Part shown: positions 27,547-37,632 of the stretch, in pieces | Position numbering within the stretch: the first letter of the stretch is position 1 | Layout: the number at the start of each line of letters is the position of its first letter | DNA from: Propionibacteriaceae bacterium | GTDB taxonomy: Bacteria; Actinomycetota; Actinomycetes; Propionibacteriales; Propionibacteriaceae | Assembly: GCA_031271975.1 (NCBI GenBank) | Contig: JAISUR010000027.1 | Span: 30,889 to 94,888, forward strand | Direction: 5' to 3' | Length of the DNA: 64,000 nucleotides | Program-made: the position numbers and the translations under genes | The notes under the pieces: generated by a model | Database searches by the model: none | What the model saw: the letters and a program-made list of their open reading frames with translations, nothing else | Told to the model about the DNA's origin: nothing

Positions 27547-30500
27547 TCACTCGCGCAGGCGTTGCGAGATCACCGTGGAGACGCCGTCCGCCCCCATCGT
27601 CACGCCGTACAGCGCGTCGGCGATCTCCATCGTGCGCTTCTGGTGGGTGATCACCAACAGTTGGCTGTCGTCGCGCAGTTCCTCATAGATCTCCAAGAGC
27701 CGGCCCAGGTTCACGTCGTCCAGGGCAGCCTCCACCTCGTCCAGGATGTAGAACGGGCTCGGGCGCGCCTTGAACAAGGCCACCAGGAACGCGACGGCCA
27801 CCAGCGAACGCTCGCCGCCGGACAGCAGCGAAAGCCGCTTCACCTTCTTGCCCGCCGGGCGCGCCTCCACCTCGACGCCGGTCGTCAGCCACATGCCCGG
27901 CTCGGTCAGCGTCAACCGGCCCTCGCCACCGGGGAACAACCGGGCGAAGCAGGTTTCGAACTGCGCCGCGACATCTTCATAGGCTTCCGCGAACACCTGC
28001 TGCATGTGCGCGTCGACTTCGTCGATGATGCCCAGCAGGTCCGCGCGCGTCTTGCGCAAGTCCTCCAACTGTTCTGACAAGTAGGCGTGGCGGGTCTGCA
28101 TGGCTTCGAATTCCTCCAAAGCCAGCGGGTTCACCTTCCCCAGCACGCCCAGATCGCGCTCCGCCGCGCGCAGGCGGCGCTCCTGTTCGGCGCGAACGAA
28201 CGGCACCGGGCCATCCTCGCCGGGGATGGGGACTTCCGGGCCGTAATCGTTGACCAACGCCTCCGGCTCGAAACCCAACTCCGACATGGCGCGCTCAGCC
28301 AACTGGTCCAGCCGCATCTGCTGCTGCGCGCGGGACATTTCGTCGCGGTGCACCGAGTCGACCAGCGTCTCAAACTCGATGGCCAGCTCGCGCCCGCTCG
28401 CCCGGGCCTGCGACAAGGCCGCCTCCGCGTCGGAACGGCGGGCCTGGGCGGCTTGGCGCGCCTGGTCGGCCAAAGCGATAGAAGCCGTGACGCGCTCCGA
28501 GAGCCAGGCGACTGCCATAGCGACGGCCTGCGCCCGGATGCCCTCGCGGCGCAGCCTTTCGGCGCGTTCGGCAGCCTTCACCTGAGCGTCGCGTTCGGCG
28601 GCGGCGGAACGTTCCAGCGACTCCAGCCGGGAACGCAGCGCGCGTCCGCGCTCCTCCACCGTGCGCAGCGCCAGGCGGGCCTCCATTTCCTGGCCGCGGG
28701 CCACCGTGGCCAGGTCGCCGGCGCGATCCCGCTCGGTGGGATCGGCCGTCAAGACCTCAGTGGACTCACTGGCGCGTTCCAATCGGGCTTCCAACTCGTC
28801 CAGAGCCGCCAAGGCCGACGCTTTGACCTCCTGCGCGGCGGCGACGGCGTTGGTCAACCGGCCCGATTCAGCGGCGGCGGCGCTGCCCGACTGGTTGAGC
28901 GCGCTGGCTTCCTCCGCCAGCGCCGCATAGGCGGCGTCGGACTCGTTCAGCCTCGCCAAAGCGGCTTCCGCGCGCGCGGAGGCCTGCTCCAAGTCGTTGT
29001 GTTTCTGGGCGAGCGTGAAGCGCAGCCGTTCCAACTCGGCCTGCACGTCGGCCAACTCGGCGTTGCCGTCGGCGATTGCCGCCTGGACTTCGATCAGCGA
29101 GGGCTTCCCGGCTGAGCCGCCCGCCGCGAACCAGGAACTGAGCACGTCGCCGGCGGCGGTCACCGCCGTGATGTCCGGCAACTCGGCGATGAGTTGGCGC
29201 GCCGCGGGCATGTCGGCGACCAGCGCGACCTTGAACAGCATGCGGTCCAACGCGGCGCGGAACTCGGGTTTGGTCTTGACGACCTCGGCGGCATAGCGCG
29301 CGCCCGCGGGGAGCGGCGGCCAGTCCTTGGGTTGGGCGGCGGCCCCGCCCAGCAGCATGCCGGCCCGGCCCAGGTCTTCGTTCTTCAACCTGCCCAGCGC
29401 CTCCAGAGCATGGTCGATGCCGGAAACCGCCACCGCGTCCGCCGCGGCGCCCAAAGCCGCCGAGATGGCCACCTCGTCGCCCTTCGGCACTGAGATGAAC
29501 GCGGCGACCGACCCCAGCACGCCAGCCAGCGGTTCGGCGAGCAGCGCCGCTTCGGCGTCTTTCGCGACGCCCAGTTGCAGGGCCTCCAGGCGGGCCGACA
29601 GCGCAGCCCGGCTGGACGCGATGCGCCGCTCGTCCTCTTCCAAGGCGGCGATCTCGGCCTTGAGCCCGGCGACTGCTTCTTCGGCGGCGGCATATTCGGC
29701 GTCCAGGCCAGACTCGCCCGCGGACAACCCGGCCAACTTCGTCTCCAACGCCGCAAAGGCGACTTTCGCCTGCCGGGAACGTTCGTCAGCCGCTGCCACC
29801 GCGGCCGACAACCGCTCGATCTCGGCGTCGGCGGATTCGGCGCGGCTGCGCAGCGTGTTGACTTCGCCCGTCAGCCGGGCCAGGCCTTCGCGGCGGTCGG
29901 CGATGGCACGCTGGGCCGCCTGGAAAACACGCTCCGCCGCCTCGTAGGCCGTGGTCGCGGCCTCCAACGCCGCGGTGGCTTTCGCGAGCGCCTCCTGCTT
30001 GGCGCGGATGTCCTCGTTGGCGGAGGCCACGGCCTGTCGCACCGTTGCCGCTTCGCGTTCGATGGCTTCCGGATCACGCCCCGAAACCTCGGGCACGTTG
30101 ACGGCGTTGCGCATCCGCTCGGCGGCGATGACCGCCTGGGAGTTGGCCCGCTCGCGCAAACCGGCCAGGGCATACCACGTCTCCTGGGCGGTGTTCACCG
30201 CGGGTTGGGCGGCGCGGGCGGCAGCCTCGGCGGCGGCCTCCGCCGCGCGCGCCTGGGCAAGCGCGTCCTCCAGCCGGGCACGCTTGGCCCGCAGCGCTTC
30301 CTCAGCGGCCTTGTCGGTCTCGAAAGCCGTCAGCGCGGCCACGTAATCGTCGGCGAGCAGGCGCGCCCGGGCGTCCAGCACTTCGGCCTGCACAGTCGCG
30401 GCCTTGCGGGCCACCTCGGCCTGCCTGCCCAGCGGTTTGAGTTGGCGCCGGATCTCGGCAAGCAGATCGGAGAGCCGGTTCAGGTTGGCCGCGGTGGATT

Positions 30501-31044
30501 CCAGCCTGCGTTCGGCGCGTTCCTTGCGCTGGCGGTGTTTCAAGATGCCGGCGGCCTCCTCGATGAAGCCGCGGCGGGTCTCCGGTGTGGCGTTCAGGAT
30601 CGAATCGAGTTGCCCTTGGCCCACGATGACGTGCATTTCGCGGCCGATGCCCGAATCTCCCAGCAGTTCCTGCACGTCGCGCAGCCGTGACGGCGTGCCG
30701 TTGATCGCATACTCAGAGCCGCCCGCGCGGAACATCGTGCGGGAGATCGTCACCTCGGTGTAGTCGATGGGCAGCGCTTGATCCGTGTTGTCGATCGTCA
30801 GCAGCACTTCCGCGCGGCCCAGCGGAGCACGTTTTGACGTGCCCGCGAAGATGACGTCCTCCATCTTGCCGCCGCGCAGCGACTTGACTCCCTGTTCGCC
30901 CATCACCCAGCTCAGCGCGTCGACCACGTTCGACTTCCCCGAACCATTCGGCCCGACCACGCAGGTGATGCCGGGCTCGAAATTCAGGGTCGTCGTGGAC
31001 GCGAACGACTTGAATCCGCGAAGCGTCAGGGACTTCAGGTACAA
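27547..31044 (-). CDS. smc: chromosome segregation protein SMC
   Basis: SMC is the condensin ATPase for chromosome compaction and segregation. Walker A GPNGSGKSN lies near the N-terminus, long coiled coils flank a hinge (about residues 505-575), and the signature LSLLSGGERSL and Walker B FYILDEVEAALDD lie near 1070-1115. I chose the TTG at 31044 (1165 residues) because AGAAGGAG lies 6 bases before it and LYLKSLTLRGFKSFA is the usual family start. The ATG at 31069-31071 would put that ribosome binding site inside the gene. It overlaps the GtrA-like gene by 10 bases. Confidence 0.96.
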   Translation of the reverse strand: MYLKSLTLRGFKSFASTTTLNFEPGITCVVGPNGSGKSNVVDALSWVMGEQGVKSLRGGKMEDVIFAGTSKRAPLGRAEVLLTIDNTDQALPIDYTEVTISRTMFRAGGSEYAINGTPSRLRDVQELLGDSGIGREMHVIVGQGQLDSILNATPETRRGFIEEAAGILKHRQRKERAERRLESTAANLNRLSDLLAEIRRQLKPLGRQAEVARKAATVQAEVLDARARLLADDYVAALTAFETDKAAEEALRAKRARLEDALAQARAAEAAAEAAARAAQPAVNTAQETWYALAGLRERANSQAVIAAERMRNAVNVPEVSGRDPEAIEREAATVRQAVASANEDIRAKQEALAKATAALEAATTAYEAAERVFQAAQRAIADRREGLARLTGEVNTLRSRAESADAEIERLSAAVAAADERSRQAKVAFAALETKLAGLSAGESGLDAEYAAAEEAVAGLKAEIAALEEDERRIASSRAALSARLEALQLGVAKDAEAALLAEPLAGVLGSVAAFISVPKGDEVAISAALGAAADAVAVSGIDHALEALGRLKNEDLGRAGMLLGGAAAQPKDWPPLPAGARYAAEVVKTKPEFRAALDRMLFKVALVADMPAARQLIAELPDITAVTAAGDVLSSWFAAGGSAGKPSLIEVQAAIADGNAELADVQAELERLRFTLAQKHNDLEQASARAEAALARLNESDAAYAALAEEASALNQSGSAAAAESGRLTNAVAAAQEVKASALAALDELEARLERASESTEVLTADPTERDRAGDLATVARGQEMEARLALRTVEERGRALRSRLESLERSAAAERDAQVKAAERAERLRREGIRAQAVAMAVAWLSERVTASIALADQARQAAQARRSDAEAALSQARASGRELAIEFETLVDSVHRDEMSRAQQQMRLDQLAERAMSELGFEPEALVNDYGPEVPIPGEDGPVPFVRAEQERRLRAAERDLGVLGKVNPLALEEFEAMQTRHAYLSEQLEDLRKTRADLLGIIDEVDAHMQQVFAEAYEDVAAQFETCFARLFPGGEGRLTLTEPGMWLTTGVEVEARPAGKKVKRLSLLSGGERSLVAVAFLVALFKARPSPFYILDEVEAALDDVNLGRLLEIYEELRDDSQLLVITHQKRTMEIADALYGVTMGADGVSTVISQRLRE

Positions 31045-31568
31045 CGGCTGCTCCTTCTCCGGAACGTCCATAGCTTATTGATCACGAAGTTGATTGGAGT
31101 CACACACACGATGGTGATGAGATTCGCCCAATAGTACTTGTTCAGCAAGCCTTCCGAATCGGTGAACACGCTCGCGGGAAGCGAGATGGGCGAGTCTTTG
31201 TGCATGAGCGCCGTCAGGATCAACAAGCCGAAACCCTGCGCGAACAGGCCCACTGCCAGGAACGGGCCGTACTCCTTGAAGAACGGGCCGCGGGTGCCCT
31301 TGAAAGTCCAATGCCGGTTGATCATGAAGTTGAACAGGTTCGCGATCACGAACGCCAGTGTCGACCACAAGTGGTAGTTGCGGGCGTTGAACTCGGTGAA
31401 CGGAATCCGAAACAACGCGTCCTCCCTGGTCACGCCGAAGAAGTCGCGCGCGACGACGTTGCAGGCCACCACCACGCACTGGTTGACGATGACGCCGCCG
31501 CCTCCCACCAAGGCAAATTTCGCGAATTGGACCAACGAGGGGCGCAGGCGTTCGAGGAGATCAGTCAC
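31035..31568 (-). CDS. GtrA-like membrane protein
   Basis: A 177-residue protein with four membrane segments of the GtrA family. Members are thought to take part in moving polyprenyl-linked sugars for cell-wall or O-antigen decoration. Diagnostic features are FAKFALVGGGGVIVNQ at the N-terminus, FMINRHWTFKG, and NFVINKLWTF at the C-terminus. The start is GTG. Its position between mutM and smc, overlapping the smc start, is unusual because those two genes are normally adjacent. The glycan substrate cannot be inferred here. Confidence 0.88.
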   Translation of the reverse strand: MTDLLERLRPSLVQFAKFALVGGGGVIVNQCVVVACNVVARDFFGVTREDALFRIPFTEFNARNYHLWSTLAFVIANLFNFMINRHWTFKGTRGPFFKEYGPFLAVGLFAQGFGLLILTALMHKDSPISLPASVFTDSEGLLNKYYWANLITIVCVTPINFVINKLWTFRRRSSRCT

Positions 31569-31580
31569 AGTGCCCCAACT

Positions 31581-32375
31581 CTACTGGGGACGCTGGCATT
31601 TGCGGCACAGAAAACTCGAACGCCCCATGAAAGGCTCGCGGACGATGGGCCGGGAGCAGCGCGGGCAGGGCAGACCTTCGCGCCCGTAGGCCGCCAGGGA
31701 TCTTTCGAAGTACCCGGCCTCGCCCACCACGGACACGTAGAGGGCGTCGAACGACGTGCCGCCGACCTCCAGCGCTTCGGCCATGACAGCCTTGGCCGCC
31801 CGCAGCAGTTCGCGGATCTTTGCCGTGCTCAAACCGCTGGCCGGGCGGGCGTAGTGGAGCCGGGAGCGCCACAGCGCCTCGTCGGCATAGATATTGCCGA
31901 TGCCCGAGACGGTGGATTGGTCCAGCAGCACGCGCTTGACAGCGGACCGTTTCGAGCGGATTTTCGCGGCCAATTGGGCTACGTCCAAGGCCGGGTCGAA
32001 AAGGTCGAGGGCGATGTGGGAGATCTCTGCCGGGCCTGCCGCCCCGCCCGGCGAAAACGCCAGCTTGCCGAACATGCGCTGGTCGGCGAACGACAGTGTC
32101 TGGCCGCCCACGTCCAGGCGCACCCGTTCGTGTTTGGACTGGCCGCCGATGCGGAACTGCCCGCTCATGCCCAAGTGCGCCAGCAGCGCGTCACCGTCGC
32201 GGAAGGCGAACCAGAGGTATTTTCCGCGGCGGCGCACCGCCGTGATTTCGCGACCCGCCAGCGGCAACTCGGTGCGCACGACGCGCGGATCGAAGATTTC
32301 GATGTTGTTGATTGTCTGCCCGACCAGGCGCTCCAGCCCGGCTCGGACTGTCTCCACTTCCGGGAGCTCAGGCAC
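31581..32375 (-). CDS. mutM: formamidopyrimidine-DNA glycosylase
   Basis: This enzyme excises 8-oxoguanine and FapyG from DNA and cleaves the abasic site. The 264-residue protein begins [10 protein letters not shown] (catalytic Pro and Glu after Met removal), has the beta-sheet Lys segment RRRGKYLWF, the helix-two-turn-helix [12 protein letters not shown], and a C-terminal zinc finger (CPRC...CRKCQ). The GTG start lies inside the end of rnc (8-base overlap). Confidence 0.97.
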   Translation of the reverse strand: MPELPEVETVRAGLERLVGQTINNIEIFDPRVVRTELPLAGREITAVRRRGKYLWFAFRDGDALLAHLGMSGQFRIGGQSKHERVRLDVGGQTLSFADQRMFGKLAFSPGGAAGPAEISHIALDLFDPALDVAQLAAKIRSKRSAVKRVLLDQSTVSGIGNIYADEALWRSRLHYARPASGLSTAKIRELLRAAKAVMAEALEVGGTSFDALYVSVVGEAGYFERSLAAYGREGLPCPRCSRPIVREPFMGRSSFLCRKCQRPQ

Positions 32376-33048
32376 TGGCGCTCAACTCGCCGAAGGCCGC
32401 TTCCGCGGCGCCTTGTTCGGCTTGTTTCTTGGAGGAGCCTTCGCCTGGGGAAGACCGCCAATCGCCGATCACGACCGTGGCCACGAAATGCTTGGCGTGA
32501 TCGGGGCCGGATTCGGTGACCGAATACTGCGGAACGTCCAGACCGCGCTCCGCGCAGAGCTCTTGGAGGCTCGTCTTCCAGTCCAGACCGGCGCCCAGCA
32601 GCGCGGCGTCGTCGACGAGCGAGTCAAAAATGTGGTGGATTACCTTGTCGGCGGCGTCTCGCCCGGCGGATATCATCACCGCGCCGAGCATGGCCTCGAA
32701 GGTGTCGGCGAGGATGGATGCCTTGTCCATTCCGCCGGTCGCGATCTCCCCCTTGCCGAGCAGGATCTCGGCGCCGAGGCCGAGGGACCGGGCGACGTCC
32801 GCCAGCGCGTGCGCGTTCACCACGGCGGCGCGCAGCTTTGCCAACTGCCCCTCCGGGAAATCCGGGTATTTCGTGTACAGATATTCCGTGACGACGACAC
32901 CCAACACCGAGTCCCCGAGAAATTCGAGCCGTTCGTTGTGCGGCAGCCCACCGTTCTCGTACGCGTACGAGCGGTGCGTCAAGGCAAGCCGGTAAAGCTC
33001 CGGGTCCACCTCGAACCCGAGCTCGGCGAACAGGTCCTGTGCGCCCAA
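32368..33048 (-). CDS. rnc: ribonuclease III
   Basis: RNase III cleaves double-stranded RNA, including rRNA precursors. The 226-residue protein has the signature [13 protein letters not shown], the catalytic DTFEAMLGA segment and a C-terminal double-stranded RNA-binding domain ending in [13 protein letters not shown]. The TTG at 33048, two bases after the rpmF stop, is the only sensible start; the frame is open upstream but that stretch lies in rpmF. It overlaps mutM downstream. Confidence 0.95.
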   Translation of the reverse strand: MGAQDLFAELGFEVDPELYRLALTHRSYAYENGGLPHNERLEFLGDSVLGVVVTEYLYTKYPDFPEGQLAKLRAAVVNAHALADVARSLGLGAEILLGKGEIATGGMDKASILADTFEAMLGAVMISAGRDAADKVIHHIFDSLVDDAALLGAGLDWKTSLQELCAERGLDVPQYSVTESGPDHAKHFVATVVIGDWRSSPGEGSSKKQAEQGAAEAAFGELSASA

Positions 33049-33050
33049 AA

Positions 33051-33242
33051 CTAGACTTCGATCACCTGGCGGCGGTCGCTGCGGGGTCCGTACTGGCCAC
33101 ACTCCGGGCAAGCCGTATGCGGCAGGTGCTTGGCACCACAAGCGGCGTTTGCGCAAGTGACCAAGGTGGGCGCGGACGTCTTCCACTGGGAACGGCGGGA
33201 CCGCGTGTTGCTGCGCGACATTCTGCGCTTCGGAACTGCCAC
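33051..33242 (-). CDS. rpmF: 50S ribosomal protein L32
   Basis: A 63-residue L32 protein beginning [19 protein letters not shown]. It keeps all four zinc-binding Cys residues (CANAACG and CPECG), so it is the zinc-containing form. It lies 2 bases downstream of yceD and 2 bases upstream of rnc. Confidence 0.98.
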   Translation of the reverse strand: MAVPKRRMSRSNTRSRRSQWKTSAPTLVTCANAACGAKHLPHTACPECGQYGPRSDRRQVIEV

Positions 33243-33244
33243 TT

Positions 33245-33763
33245 CTACTCCTTTCCAAAGCCGTCGAACCCTTGCAGCCCGGACCAGCGCGGATCAATGT
33301 CCGGCGCGTGCCCGTGACCGGGATCGCGATTCAGATTGGCCCCGCAATCGGGGCACAATCCGGCGCAATCCGGCTGGCACAAAGGCGTGAACGGCATTTC
33401 GAGAACCACCTGATCTCGCAGGAGCGGCTCGAGGTTGATCAACTCTCCCTCCAACCGGCTGGCATCGGGAATGTCGTGATAGCTGTACAGCTCCTGCAAC
33501 TCAACCGAGGCCTCGGCCTCGACCGGCTCCAGACAGCGCGAGCAGCTACCGCGCAACGAGACGCGAGCACTCCCAGTGACCAGCACCCCCTCTCCCACGG
33601 GTTCGAGCAAGACCTCGAACTCGATTGGCGAATCGGGTGGCACACCGATCATGGCTATGCCGAGGCCGTCCGGCGCGGAAGCGATGCGGCGCACCTGCTT
33701 CGAACTACGCAAACCGTGGGTGTTGATCACCAACGGTGAGCTTTCGTCCAAGTGTCCGGGCAT
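33245..33763 (-). CDS. yceD: YceD-family DUF177 protein
   Basis: A 172-residue DUF177 protein, a family linked to 23S rRNA accumulation and almost always next to rpmF. Features include CSRCLEP in the middle and the C-terminal [17 protein letters not shown]ys cluster. I chose the ATG at 33763 because AAGGGAG lies 5 bases upstream; the frame is open for 16 more codons without support. It lies just ahead of rpmF. Confidence 0.93.
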   Translation of the reverse strand: MPGHLDESSPLVINTHGLRSSKQVRRIASAPDGLGIAMIGVPPDSPIEFEVLLEPVGEGVLVTGSARVSLRGSCSRCLEPVEAEASVELQELYSYHDIPDASRLEGELINLEPLLRDQVVLEMPFTPLCQPDCAGLCPDCGANLNRDPGHGHAPDIDPRWSGLQGFDGFGKE

Positions 33764-33865
33764 GTCGACTCCCTTCCACACTGGCACGACTGCGTCATAA
33801 CCAACCAACAAGCCTACTAGGCGCCGACAGATCGCGGCAAATGCCAGGCTCGGCCGCGCCGGGAT

Positions 33866-34363
33866 TTACAGCATGAGGCGCGGCAGGGCTTGCGTCTCGG
33901 AGGCGTCCAACTGGGAGCGGTCGGCGAGTCGGGCCCGCATCGTCTGCACCTGGTTGATCGTCTTTTGCAGGGCGGCCTCGAACGAGGCGATGCGCTGGTC
34001 GATATAGGCGTCCGTCTCGCGGCGCAGGGCGTCGGCCTCCTCGATGGAGCGCACCTCCAACTGGGCCGCCTTCTGCTTCGCCTGCGCGAACACCTCGTCC
34101 TGCGTGGCCAGATACGACGCTTTCTCCTCCGCCGCGCGGATGATGATCTCGGCCTCCTCCTGGGCCCGCTCCAGGGTGGCCAGCGAGTTTTCGGTCACGC
34201 GTTGGGCTTCGCTCACGTCCGAGCGGTAGGCGACCAGCGCCTCGTCCAGCAGAGCCAGGGCCTCCTTGCGGTTGACCATGCACGAAGCGGACATGGGCAC
34301 GGATTTGGCATCCGTGACCAGCTCGCGCAACTTGGCCAGCACAGTCACCGTGCGCTCATCCAT
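33866..34363 (-). CDS. SepIVA-like coiled-coil cell-envelope regulator
   Basis: A 165-residue, largely helical coiled-coil protein rich in Ala, Glu and Arg, with no membrane segment. In mycobacteria the order fpg-rnc-DUF177-sepIVA is conserved, and this gene is at the same position. SepIVA is a DivIVA-type regulator of septation and polar growth. The product is shorter than the mycobacterial protein (about 245 residues), so I call it SepIVA-like from synteny and composition. The ATG has AAGGAG 7 bases upstream. It overlaps the coaD 3' end by 8 bases. Confidence 0.75.
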   Translation of the reverse strand: MDERTVTVLAKLRELVTDAKSVPMSASCMVNRKEALALLDEALVAYRSDVSEAQRVTENSLATLERAQEEAEIIIRAAEEKASYLATQDEVFAQAKQKAAQLEVRSIEEADALRRETDAYIDQRIASFEAALQKTINQVQTMRARLADRSQLDASETQALPRLML

Positions 34364-34838
34364 CCAAGTGCTCCTTCTTTGCCTTTGCCCGCTCGACTAC
34401 CAATTTTGGCACGAAGCCGCTGATGTCTCCCCCGAAGTGGGCAATTTCGCGGACCATCGTTGACGACAGCGTCCCCCACAGCTTACTTGCCGGGAGCATC
34501 ACGGTCTCAATCTCGCCGATCTCGCAGTTTATGTGGGCCATCTGCAACTCGTAGTCGAAATCGCTCGCGAAACGCAGGCCCTTCACCACAACCTGGGCGC
34601 CGTGCTCCCGGCAGAAATCGACGAGCAGTCCGTCCATGGCCGCCACGCGCACACCAGGGATGTCGGCGCAGGCGGCCCGCAGCAACTCCAGGCGCTCTTC
34701 GAAGCTGAACAGGGGGTTCTTGGCCGTGTTGCGGCCCACCGCCACGATCACCTCGCCGAACAACGCCGCCGCGCGCGCGATGACGTCGAGGTGTCCGAAC
34801 GTGACCGGATCATACGAGCCGGGGCAAACTGCGATCAT
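34356..34838 (-). CDS. coaD: phosphopantetheine adenylyltransferase
   Basis: CoaD makes dephospho-CoA from 4'-phosphopantetheine and ATP, the fourth step of CoA synthesis. The 160-residue protein has PGSYDPVTFGHLDVI (the TxGH motif), VVVKGLR and the C-terminal LSSTMVREIA motif. The start overlaps the rsmD stop (ATGA). Confidence 0.98.
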   Translation of the reverse strand: MIAVCPGSYDPVTFGHLDVIARAAALFGEVIVAVGRNTAKNPLFSFEERLELLRAACADIPGVRVAAMDGLLVDFCREHGAQVVVKGLRFASDFDYELQMAHINCEIGEIETVMLPASKLWGTLSSTMVREIAHFGGDISGFVPKLVVERAKAKKEHLDG

Positions 34839-35398
34839 TGAAGTCCCTTGTTGGCAAAGTACACGGCGGTTTCGCCGTAATCACGACGATCATACGGCGT
34901 AAAGGCAACCGGATACGAAAAATCGGGAGAACGCCCGGAGCGCTCCACGATGACCAGTCCGCCGGGAGCCACCCACGGCTCCAAGGATGCCAGCGCGGAT
35001 TCCAGCGCGGCCGCCGGCAACGCGTACGGCGGATCGAGCCAGGCGACGTCGAACAACTGCGCGCGGGGCCGGGTCAGGAACGACTCCACTTTCTGCCGCT
35101 GGACATGCACCGCCAAGCCGAGCTTCGCGGCATTCTTGTGCAACACCGCCACCGCCCCAGGGTCGGACTCCACAGCCCACGCCTCCGCTCCCCTGCTGGC
35201 CGCCTCAAGAGCCACGGCGCCGCTGCCTGCGAAGAGGTCGAGGAAGGCCAACCCGGCCAACTGCGGATCCGCGTCCGTCCGCCCGGCCCAGGAGGCGACG
35301 ATGGAGAACACCGCCTCGCGCACCCGGTCCGTGGTGGGACGGGCCGACGCGGGAACCGCGAACTGCCGCCCCTTGGCTTTGCCCGAGATGACCCGCAT
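34835..35398 (-). CDS. rsmD: 16S rRNA (guanine(966)-N(2))-methyltransferase
   Basis: RsmD methylates G966 in 16S rRNA. The 187-residue protein starts MRVISGKAKGR and has PTTDRVREAVFSI, the SAM-binding FLDLFAGSGAVALEA and the catalytic WLDPPYALP (DPPY). It lies between recG and coaD, a conserved order. Confidence 0.97.
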   Translation of the reverse strand: MRVISGKAKGRQFAVPASARPTTDRVREAVFSIVASWAGRTDADPQLAGLAFLDLFAGSGAVALEAASRGAEAWAVESDPGAVAVLHKNAAKLGLAVHVQRQKVESFLTRPRAQLFDVAWLDPPYALPAAALESALASLEPWVAPGGLVIVERSGRSPDFSYPVAFTPYDRRDYGETAVYFANKGLQ

Positions 35399-35399
35399 G

Positions 35400-37580
35400 T
35401 CAGCTCCGGTCCATCCAGTCCGGGCCGGACAGCAGTTCAGTGGCGCGGACCGCGTCCTGGAAGCCCGGCGTGGCGCAGTCCGGGTCCTTTGCCACGGCCG
35501 CTTCGGCCAGTTCCCGCGCGGCGGCGATGATGTCGGCGTGTTCCAAGACGCGCAACAGGCGCAGCGAAGAACGGCTGCCCGACTGGCTGGCTCCCAGCAC
35601 GTCTCCCTCGCGGCGTTGGGCCAAATCCAACTCCGCCAAAGCGAACCCGTCCCGGGTAGCGGCCACCGCGTCCAACCGCTCGCGGGCGGCCGGATCGTCG
35701 GTTTCGGTGACCAGCAGGCAGACGCCCGGATATTGGCCGCGGCCGATACGGCCCCGCAATTGGTGTAGCTGTGAGATGCCGAAACGCTCCGCTTCCCAGA
35801 TCACCATCATCGACGCGTTGGGCACGTCCACGCCCACCTCGATCATCGTCGTGGCCACCAGCACGCCGACCTTGCCGGCGTTGAAATCCTCCATGGCCGA
35901 CTGTTTCTCTTCCGCGGAGAGCTGGCCGTGCAGGACGCGCAGCGGCACATCGCGCAGCGGGCCGGACGCCAGGTGGGCGGCCAACTCCTCTACGCCGAGG
36001 CCCTGGCCAGACGCGATGCGGGGGCCGACAATGAAGACCTGCCGCCCGGTGGCCACCTCTTCGCGGACACGCTGCCAAGCCCGTTCCAGCCAGGCGGGCT
36101 TGTTGCGGGCGTCGACGACGACCGTGGAAACATCTGCCCGGCCCGCGGGAATCTCCGTGAGCGTGGAGACCTCCAAGTCGCCGAAGACGGTCATCGCGAC
36201 CGAGCGCGGAATCGGGGTCGCGGTCAGCACCAGCGTGTGCGGGCGCTCGGCGGCCTTGTCAGCCAGCAACGCGCGCTGTTCCACACCGAAGCGGTGCTGC
36301 TCGTCGATGACCAACAGGCCCAAATCGGCGAACTGGACCTTGTCGGAGAGCAGCGCATGCGTGCCAACCACGATGCCGGCCTCGCCGGAAGCGGCGCGCA
36401 GCATGGCGTTCCGTTTCGCCACGGCCGTCGCCGAACCGGTCAGCAGCACGACATCGGTAGCCAGCTCGCCGCCGCCCAGCATCCGTCCCTGGCCCAGTTC
36501 CCCCAAGAGCGCCTTGATGGTGTTGAAATGCTGGTTGGCCAGCACTTCTGTCGGAGCCAGCAAGGCGGCTTGGCCGCCGTTGTCGACGACGGCGAGCATG
36601 GCCCGCAGCGCCACGAGCGTCTTACCGGAACCCACTTCGCCCTGCAGCAGCCGTTGCATCGGACGGGGCCGGGTGAGGTCGGCGAAAATCTCCTCCCCGA
36701 CCTGCTGCTGGCCCGCCGTCAACTCGAACGGCAGGAGTTTGTCGAAAGCCGCCAAGATACCCCCGTCGCGCCGTGGCCGCGGGACCGCGTTGTTCAGCGC
36801 GGCGTCGTGGCGGCGATACGCCATCGTCAACTGGGTGGCGAAAGCCTCGTCGAACAGCAAACGCCGGGCTCCCGCCGCTGCGTCGGCCGCGGTTGCCGGG
36901 GCGTGCACCTGGGCGAACGCGTCGGCAAGCGGAGGCACGCCCGCTTTGACCCGAACCCACTCGGGCCAAGGGTCGTCGCCGGAATACGAATCCAACGCCA
37001 GCCTGGCGCATTCGGCGATGGTCCAGGTGGGCAGCTTGCCGGTGGCCGGGTACATGCCCACCATGCCGGATTGCACCAACTGCGCGGTGCGCGCGGTGTC
37101 TTCCGACGTGCCCACCACCTGGCCGGACGCGTCCAGCATGGCGAAGATCGGATGGGTCATCTGCAGGTCGTCCCGGAAACGCCCGACTTTTCCGATGAAG
37201 ACGCCCGCGACGCCGAGGCCGAGTTGCTTCGCCCACCAGTTCAGCAGGTGGTCCTTGCCGAAGAACGTGACGTTCAACCGCCCATGCCCGTCGGACAACA
37301 CCACTTCCAGGCGGCGTTTTCCGTTCCCGCGCGCCTGCCGGAAATCCACCGAGACCACTCTCGCGATCACGGCCACGTGCTCTCCCTCGGCCAGCGTCGC
37401 CAAGTCGGTCAGGTCTGTGCCGGAAAGGTAGCGCCGGGGCAAATGCCGCAGCAGATCCCCGACAGTCTCCACGTTGAGCGCCCGGAACGGCTTGGCCGTG
37501 CGCTCGCCCAGCACCGTCGCCAACGGCTCGCTGAGTTCGGCATACGCCCGCGTCCGCCAAGGGCTCAACTCAAGATCCAC
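35400..37580 (-). CDS. recG: ATP-dependent DNA helicase RecG
   Basis: RecG is a branch-migrating helicase that remodels stalled replication forks. The 726-residue protein has the N-terminal wedge/OB domain, Walker A GEVGSGKT (about residue 311), a DEQHRFG box (about 427), the TATPIPRS motif, and a C-terminal helicase domain ending in the RecG-specific QSG/EGDVLG region. The start is GTG. It is one base upstream of rsmD. Confidence 0.97.
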   Translation of the reverse strand: MDLELSPWRTRAYAELSEPLATVLGERTAKPFRALNVETVGDLLRHLPRRYLSGTDLTDLATLAEGEHVAVIARVVSVDFRQARGNGKRRLEVVLSDGHGRLNVTFFGKDHLLNWWAKQLGLGVAGVFIGKVGRFRDDLQMTHPIFAMLDASGQVVGTSEDTARTAQLVQSGMVGMYPATGKLPTWTIAECARLALDSYSGDDPWPEWVRVKAGVPPLADAFAQVHAPATAADAAAGARRLLFDEAFATQLTMAYRRHDAALNNAVPRPRRDGGILAAFDKLLPFELTAGQQQVGEEIFADLTRPRPMQRLLQGEVGSGKTLVALRAMLAVVDNGGQAALLAPTEVLANQHFNTIKALLGELGQGRMLGGGELATDVVLLTGSATAVAKRNAMLRAASGEAGIVVGTHALLSDKVQFADLGLLVIDEQHRFGVEQRALLADKAAERPHTLVLTATPIPRSVAMTVFGDLEVSTLTEIPAGRADVSTVVVDARNKPAWLERAWQRVREEVATGRQVFIVGPRIASGQGLGVEELAAHLASGPLRDVPLRVLHGQLSAEEKQSAMEDFNAGKVGVLVATTMIEVGVDVPNASMMVIWEAERFGISQLHQLRGRIGRGQYPGVCLLVTETDDPAARERLDAVAATRDGFALAELDLAQRREGDVLGASQSGSRSSLRLLRVLEHADIIAAARELAEAAVAKDPDCATPGFQDAVRATELLSGPDWMDRS

Positions 37581-37632
37581 GCCATTACCCTAGTCGCCCG
37601 CGAGGGAAAACGAGTGCCGCGCCGACCTGCGC

